Made by a program: the position numbers and the translations under genes
The notes under the pieces: model-generated
The model's database searches: none
Told to the model about the DNA's origin: nothing
What the model saw: only the letters and a program-made list of their open reading frames with translations
In this document: one piece after another, positions 61,471-64,000 of the stretch
How the letters are laid out: each line of letters opens with the position of its first letter
Numbering within the stretch: position 1 is the stretch's first letter
Source: Parvibaculum sp046297875
GTDB lineage: Bacteria; Pseudomonadota; Alphaproteobacteria; Parvibaculales; Parvibaculaceae
NCBI RefSeq assembly: GCF_046297875.1
Contig: NZ_JBKBHD010000001.1
Location: 1,488,001-1,552,000 of the forward strand
Length of the DNA stretch: 64,000 nt
Reading direction: 5' to 3'

Positions 61471-62981
61471 CTCCCGCCTCCGTAGATGATGCCGGCTTGT
61501 GTCAGGACCAGCGTGGCGCTGCGATAGAGGCGCGGGTTTTCCTCGGTCTGTTCGACCAGTACCGAAAAATTGCCGTTCAGGCGGACATTGTAGGTGCTGC
61601 CCGGACGCTCCTCCTCGAACAGCGCCTCGACATGGAAGGGATGGCCGAAATGAATGCCGTCCACGGGCTCGAAAAAATATTTCGGCATCGGCGCGGCGAG
61701 ATCGTCCTCGTCGAGAAGCGAGGGCTGGTCCACATCCTCAAAGCGCGGCACCACGATCGAAAGCCGCGCCGGGATTTCGTCAGGCGGTTCCGCCGCGCCG
61801 CAAGGATCGTCTATCTTCAGATGATCGTTCAGATCCGGCATCAGTGCATCCGTTTCGTAAGCGCGAAAGAAAGGGCGCCCGCCGAGATGGGTGACGGCGT
61901 GTTGTGGTGCGTAGTAAATCGAAACGGGTGGCGATACGCGCGGCCTTCCTGCCAGTTCGTTGCTCCAGGCGCCGAGGGACAGAGAACAATTGTAAAAACG
62001 CTCGGCGTCGCTTGCCTCGTTCATCGCAGTGGCATTGATGCGCTCGTTGAGAGCTTCCATCTCGGCTTCGAGTTCGCGTATGCGTGCTATATTGTCGTTT
62101 CCCAGACCACTGCCGGGCGGATAGCTTTCCAGAACGGCGACCTGACGATCGCGCTCGGCGTGGGTGGCGACGAAATCCACTTCCAGGTCGTAGATGGCGT
62201 TATCACGCCTGTCGATCAGCTCTGCAAAGCGCTGGGTGTAGCTTGCGTGGCGCCCGAGAACGTCGAGAAGACGCTTCTGGTATTGCGGCAGAAATGTTTC
62301 CCTCAGTTCCGCTTCGGCGCTCTTCCAGAGGTCATGTCCGCCCTGCAGATATTTGAGATCGGCTTCGAGACCGTCCCGGACTTTCCCGGTCATCGACGGC
62401 GGCGCCACGCCGATCTGCTGGGCAATCGTTGCCGGCCGCGCGCCGAGACCTTCCTTTGCTTCGTTCAGTCTTGCGATGTACCGGTCGTAGAAGACTTCCG
62501 CGATATTCCGCACCATTTCGTCATTGAGCCTTTCGGCGCCCGGACCGTAGTCGACGCTTCGGGACAGTCGAGGCGGGCGCGCCACCTGCGATGCATCGGA
62601 AGCCCGCAGGTGGTGCAGAGCGGCGGAATCATCGATGCTTTTCGCCGGACCGACGATGCGCGCATTTTCCCGCTTGAAAGATTCCGCAATCGCGGTCTGC
62701 GCGCCGCCGTCCGCGAATGTCGCTATCGTCCGTGCGCGGGCGTCGCCGACTTCCGCAATCATGCGGTCGATTTTTTCGCTCAGATCGGCGAGAAGACGGC
62801 GATCGTTCTGGCTCAGGGAAATCGCCGGTACCGCTGGGGTGCCGGGCATGCTCGTTCCCGGTCCCGGCATCACGGGGACCGGCAACTCCGGCTGCTGGAA
62901 GGTCTGAGCAAGCGCCGGCACGCACAGCATTGCCGTCAGGGTCAGTCCCGCCGTCAGCGATCGCGCGACAGAGTGGTTCAT
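61467..62981 (-). CDS. Secreted helical protein of the giant-gene operon, unknown
   Basis: 504 residues starting MNHSVARSLTAGLTLTAMLC with a signal peptide cleaved after ALA (about residue 25), so periplasmic or secreted. Residues 29-52 are proline-rich (PELPVPVMPGPGTSMPGTP). About 55-360 is highly charged and helical, with likely coiled coil (RIRELEAEMEALNERINATA). The last 140 residues are mostly beta (YNVRLNGNFSVLVEQTEEN) and end AGIIYGGGR. No family is recognised. ATG 62981 has GGAGG upstream. It starts 22 bases after the OmpA-like gene and overlaps the giant gene by four bases, so the three form an operon. Confidence 0.72.
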   Translation of the reverse strand: MNHSVARSLTAGLTLTAMLCVPALAQTFQQPELPVPVMPGPGTSMPGTPAVPAISLSQNDRRLLADLSEKIDRMIAEVGDARARTIATFADGGAQTAIAESFKRENARIVGPAKSIDDSAALHHLRASDASQVARPPRLSRSVDYGPGAERLNDEMVRNIAEVFYDRYIARLNEAKEGLGARPATIAQQIGVAPPSMTGKVRDGLEADLKYLQGGHDLWKSAEAELRETFLPQYQKRLLDVLGRHASYTQRFAELIDRRDNAIYDLEVDFVATHAERDRQVAVLESYPPGSGLGNDNIARIRELEAEMEALNERINATAMNEASDAERFYNCSLSLGAWSNELAGRPRVSPPVSIYYAPQHAVTHLGGRPFFRAYETDALMPDLNDHLKIDDPCGAAEPPDEIPARLSIVVPRFEDVDQPSLLDEDDLAAPMPKYFFEPVDGIHFGHPFHVEALFEEERPGSTYNVRLNGNFSVLVEQTEENPRLYRSATLVLTQAGIIYGGGR

Positions 62982-63003
62982 GCCGACCTCCGGGGCCGCG
63001 AGC

Positions 63004-64000
63004 CTATTGCCGTACCAGTTCCACGCGCCGGTTGAGTGCGCGGCCGTCTTCGGTCTCGTTGGTAGCAACCGGCGCAAGCAGGCCGACGCCCGCCGCCTTC
63101 AACCGCGCGGCCGCGATGCCGTGTTTTCCGGTCAATGCCGCGACGACGCTTTCGGCGCGCCGCGCCGAGAGCGACATGTTGTGATCGTAAGCCCCCTTGC
63201 TGTCTGTATGGCCAACGACATAGAGCTTCAGCCCCGTGTCGTCCTTCAGCAGTTTGGCGATCTCTTCGAGCGTTGCGTCGGATTCCGGTTTGACGGTCGC
63301 GCTGTCGGTGTCGAAATAGACGCCGTAAAGCGCGATGCGGCCGGTCTCGGCAATGGCCTTGGCCATGGCGGCGGCCTCGACCAGCACCATGCGCTGTTCC
63401 ATTTCGCCGGTCTCGATCACATCGAGCAGCACCAGCGGTTTCTTCGCCGTCATCCTGAACTGGTCGAAACCCTCGATGGCAATCGCGAGCGAGACATAGA
63501 CCGCGCCTTCGGGCCGGTCGAGCTTGGCCGTCAGCGCGCGCACATCGTTCGGCTGCGAAAACGCATATTGCGTCACCTGGCCCATATTGTTCAACGGGAC
63601 GCGCTTCAGCAGGGCGCTGGTAATCAGATAGGAGCCGGCGCGCGGCGCATCGGGACCGTTTCCGCATTCTGCGCCGCCACATTCGAAAATGATTTCAAAG
63701 CCGGCGTCTGCCAGTTCCTTCCGGTAGTTGCGCATTACCTCAAGCGTCGAGCGTCCCTCCGGTGCCACATAGAGAATGCGGGTATGCGCGCCCTCCACGG
63801 CCTGGGCGTCGGTGAGTTTCGAGGCAGAGCTCCGATGGGGTCCGGTCGCAATGTCGAATTCGTCATAGGCGCGCGTGTGGTAGCCGATGATGACGGAGTC
63901 TTCGTAGCGTTTGAGCAGCGGATGATCGCTGGCACCGTCGGCATCGTTCGCCCGCGCGGCGCCTGCCAGCGCCAGACCCGTAATGGCCGCCAGCGCGACG
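63004..64000 (-). CDS. OmpA-family protein with DUF4892-like N-terminus, 5' end outside window
   Basis: The frame stays open past the GTG at 63798 to the end of the window. The upstream codons translate to a signal-peptide end (LALAGAARA) followed by NDADGASDHPLLKRYEDSVI and IGYHTRAYDEFDIATGP, which matches the start of DUF4892 proteins as I know them (S-x-D-H-P-L-x-x-R-Y). Near the C-terminus is an OmpA domain: VYFDTDSATVKPESDATLEEIA and GHTDSKGAYDHNMSLSARRAESV, with the peptidoglycan-binding Asp and Arg. So it should be secreted and bind peptidoglycan. It opens the operon with the 504- and 1775-residue genes. Confidence 0.82.
   Translation of the reverse strand, partial: VALAAITGLALAGAARANDADGASDHPLLKRYEDSVIIGYHTRAYDEFDIATGPHRSSASKLTDAQAVEGAHTRILYVAPEGRSTLEVMRNYRKELADAGFEIIFECGGAECGNGPDAPRAGSYLITSALLKRVPLNNMGQVTQYAFSQPNDVRALTAKLDRPEGAVYVSLAIAIEGFDQFRMTAKKPLVLLDVIETGEMEQRMVLVEAAAMAKAIAETGRIALYGVYFDTDSATVKPESDATLEEIAKLLKDDTGLKLYVVGHTDSKGAYDHNMSLSARRAESVVAALTGKHGIAAARLKAAGVGLLAPVATNETEDGRALNRRVELVRQ

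Noticed and set aside
61128..63035. A 635-codon plus-strand frame opposite the operon at the right end
   Set aside because: Arg/Pro-rich antisense sequence; the minus-strand genes have signal peptide, ribosome site and coupling.
1..64000. CRISPR arrays, tRNA or rRNA genes, insertion sequences, integrases
   Set aside because: No regularly spaced repeats, no cloverleaf-like or rRNA-conserved sequence, and no transposase or integrase motif were noticed in any frame.

Overview
The window reads as part of one chromosome of a GC-rich alphaproteobacterium. The evidence is the dense operons, the frequent GTG/TTG starts, the Anbu operon, a CYP153-like P450 and bactofilin/EPS genes of alphaproteobacterial type. 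A Parvibaculum-like hyphomicrobial is my best guess, but nothing in the sequence proves it. I saw no tRNA, rRNA, CRISPR array, insertion sequence or replication origin.

Region 1 (about 1-20.4 kb) is a large exopolysaccharide locus, mostly on the + strand. It starts with the tail of an outer-membrane beta-barrel gene, then a Wzc-type chain-length regulator/tyrosine autokinase, a WaaL/Wzy-like membrane protein on the opposite strand, a Wzx flippase, an FkbM methyltransferase, three sulfotransferases interleaved with a Wzy-like polymerase and a GT4 glycosyltransferase, a 2-hydroxyacid dehydrogenase, a second GT4, a short initiating sugar-phosphate transferase, an HpcH/HpaI-type aldolase homologue, a long CapD/WbpM-type dehydratase and a UDP-glucuronate-epimerase-like enzyme. 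Together they suggest a sulfated, methylated, Wzx/Wzy-exported surface glycan with an unusual acid-derived part.

Region 2 (20.4-32.4 kb) holds general sugar-nucleotide supply (Ugd, GalU, Gmd, ManC), a hybrid histidine kinase, a membrane-anchored bactofilin, an MBL-fold hydrolase, a metal-dependent hydrolase homologue and a second, long polyprenyl glycosylphosphotransferase. Region 3 (32.6-37.7 kb) is a nonulosonate-like cluster: PseB, SpsF-type cytidylyltransferase, RmlD-like reductase, NeuB/PseI-type synthase, GT2, and a divergent pseudaminate-associated methylase. The usual PseC/PseH/PseG are absent.

Region 4 (37.7-48.6 kb) has an MHYT-domain histidine kinase, a rare fusion of a degenerate PAP2-like domain to a DUF368 (PopT-type, undecaprenyl phosphate) transporter, an MltB-like lytic transglycosylase lipoprotein, the complete four-gene Anbu operon, an isolated phage-fibre-like gene and a small epoxide hydrolase of the limonene-epoxide-hydrolase type.

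Region 5 (48.7-56.2 kb) is lipid/xenobiotic metabolism: a FadB/FadJ-like beta-oxidation fusion protein, a formylglycine sulfatase, a TetR regulator, a CYP153-like P450, and a Rieske oxygenase preceded by a perfect 24-bp palindrome.

Region 6 (56.1-64 kb) is a minus-strand operon I cannot assign to a known system: an OmpA protein with a DUF4892-like N-terminus (cut by the window edge), a secreted 504-residue helical protein, and a 1775-residue inner-membrane-anchored giant with DTIxxG repeats in a proline-rich linker and an apparent frameshift near its C-terminus. This is the best candidate in the window for an undescribed envelope system.
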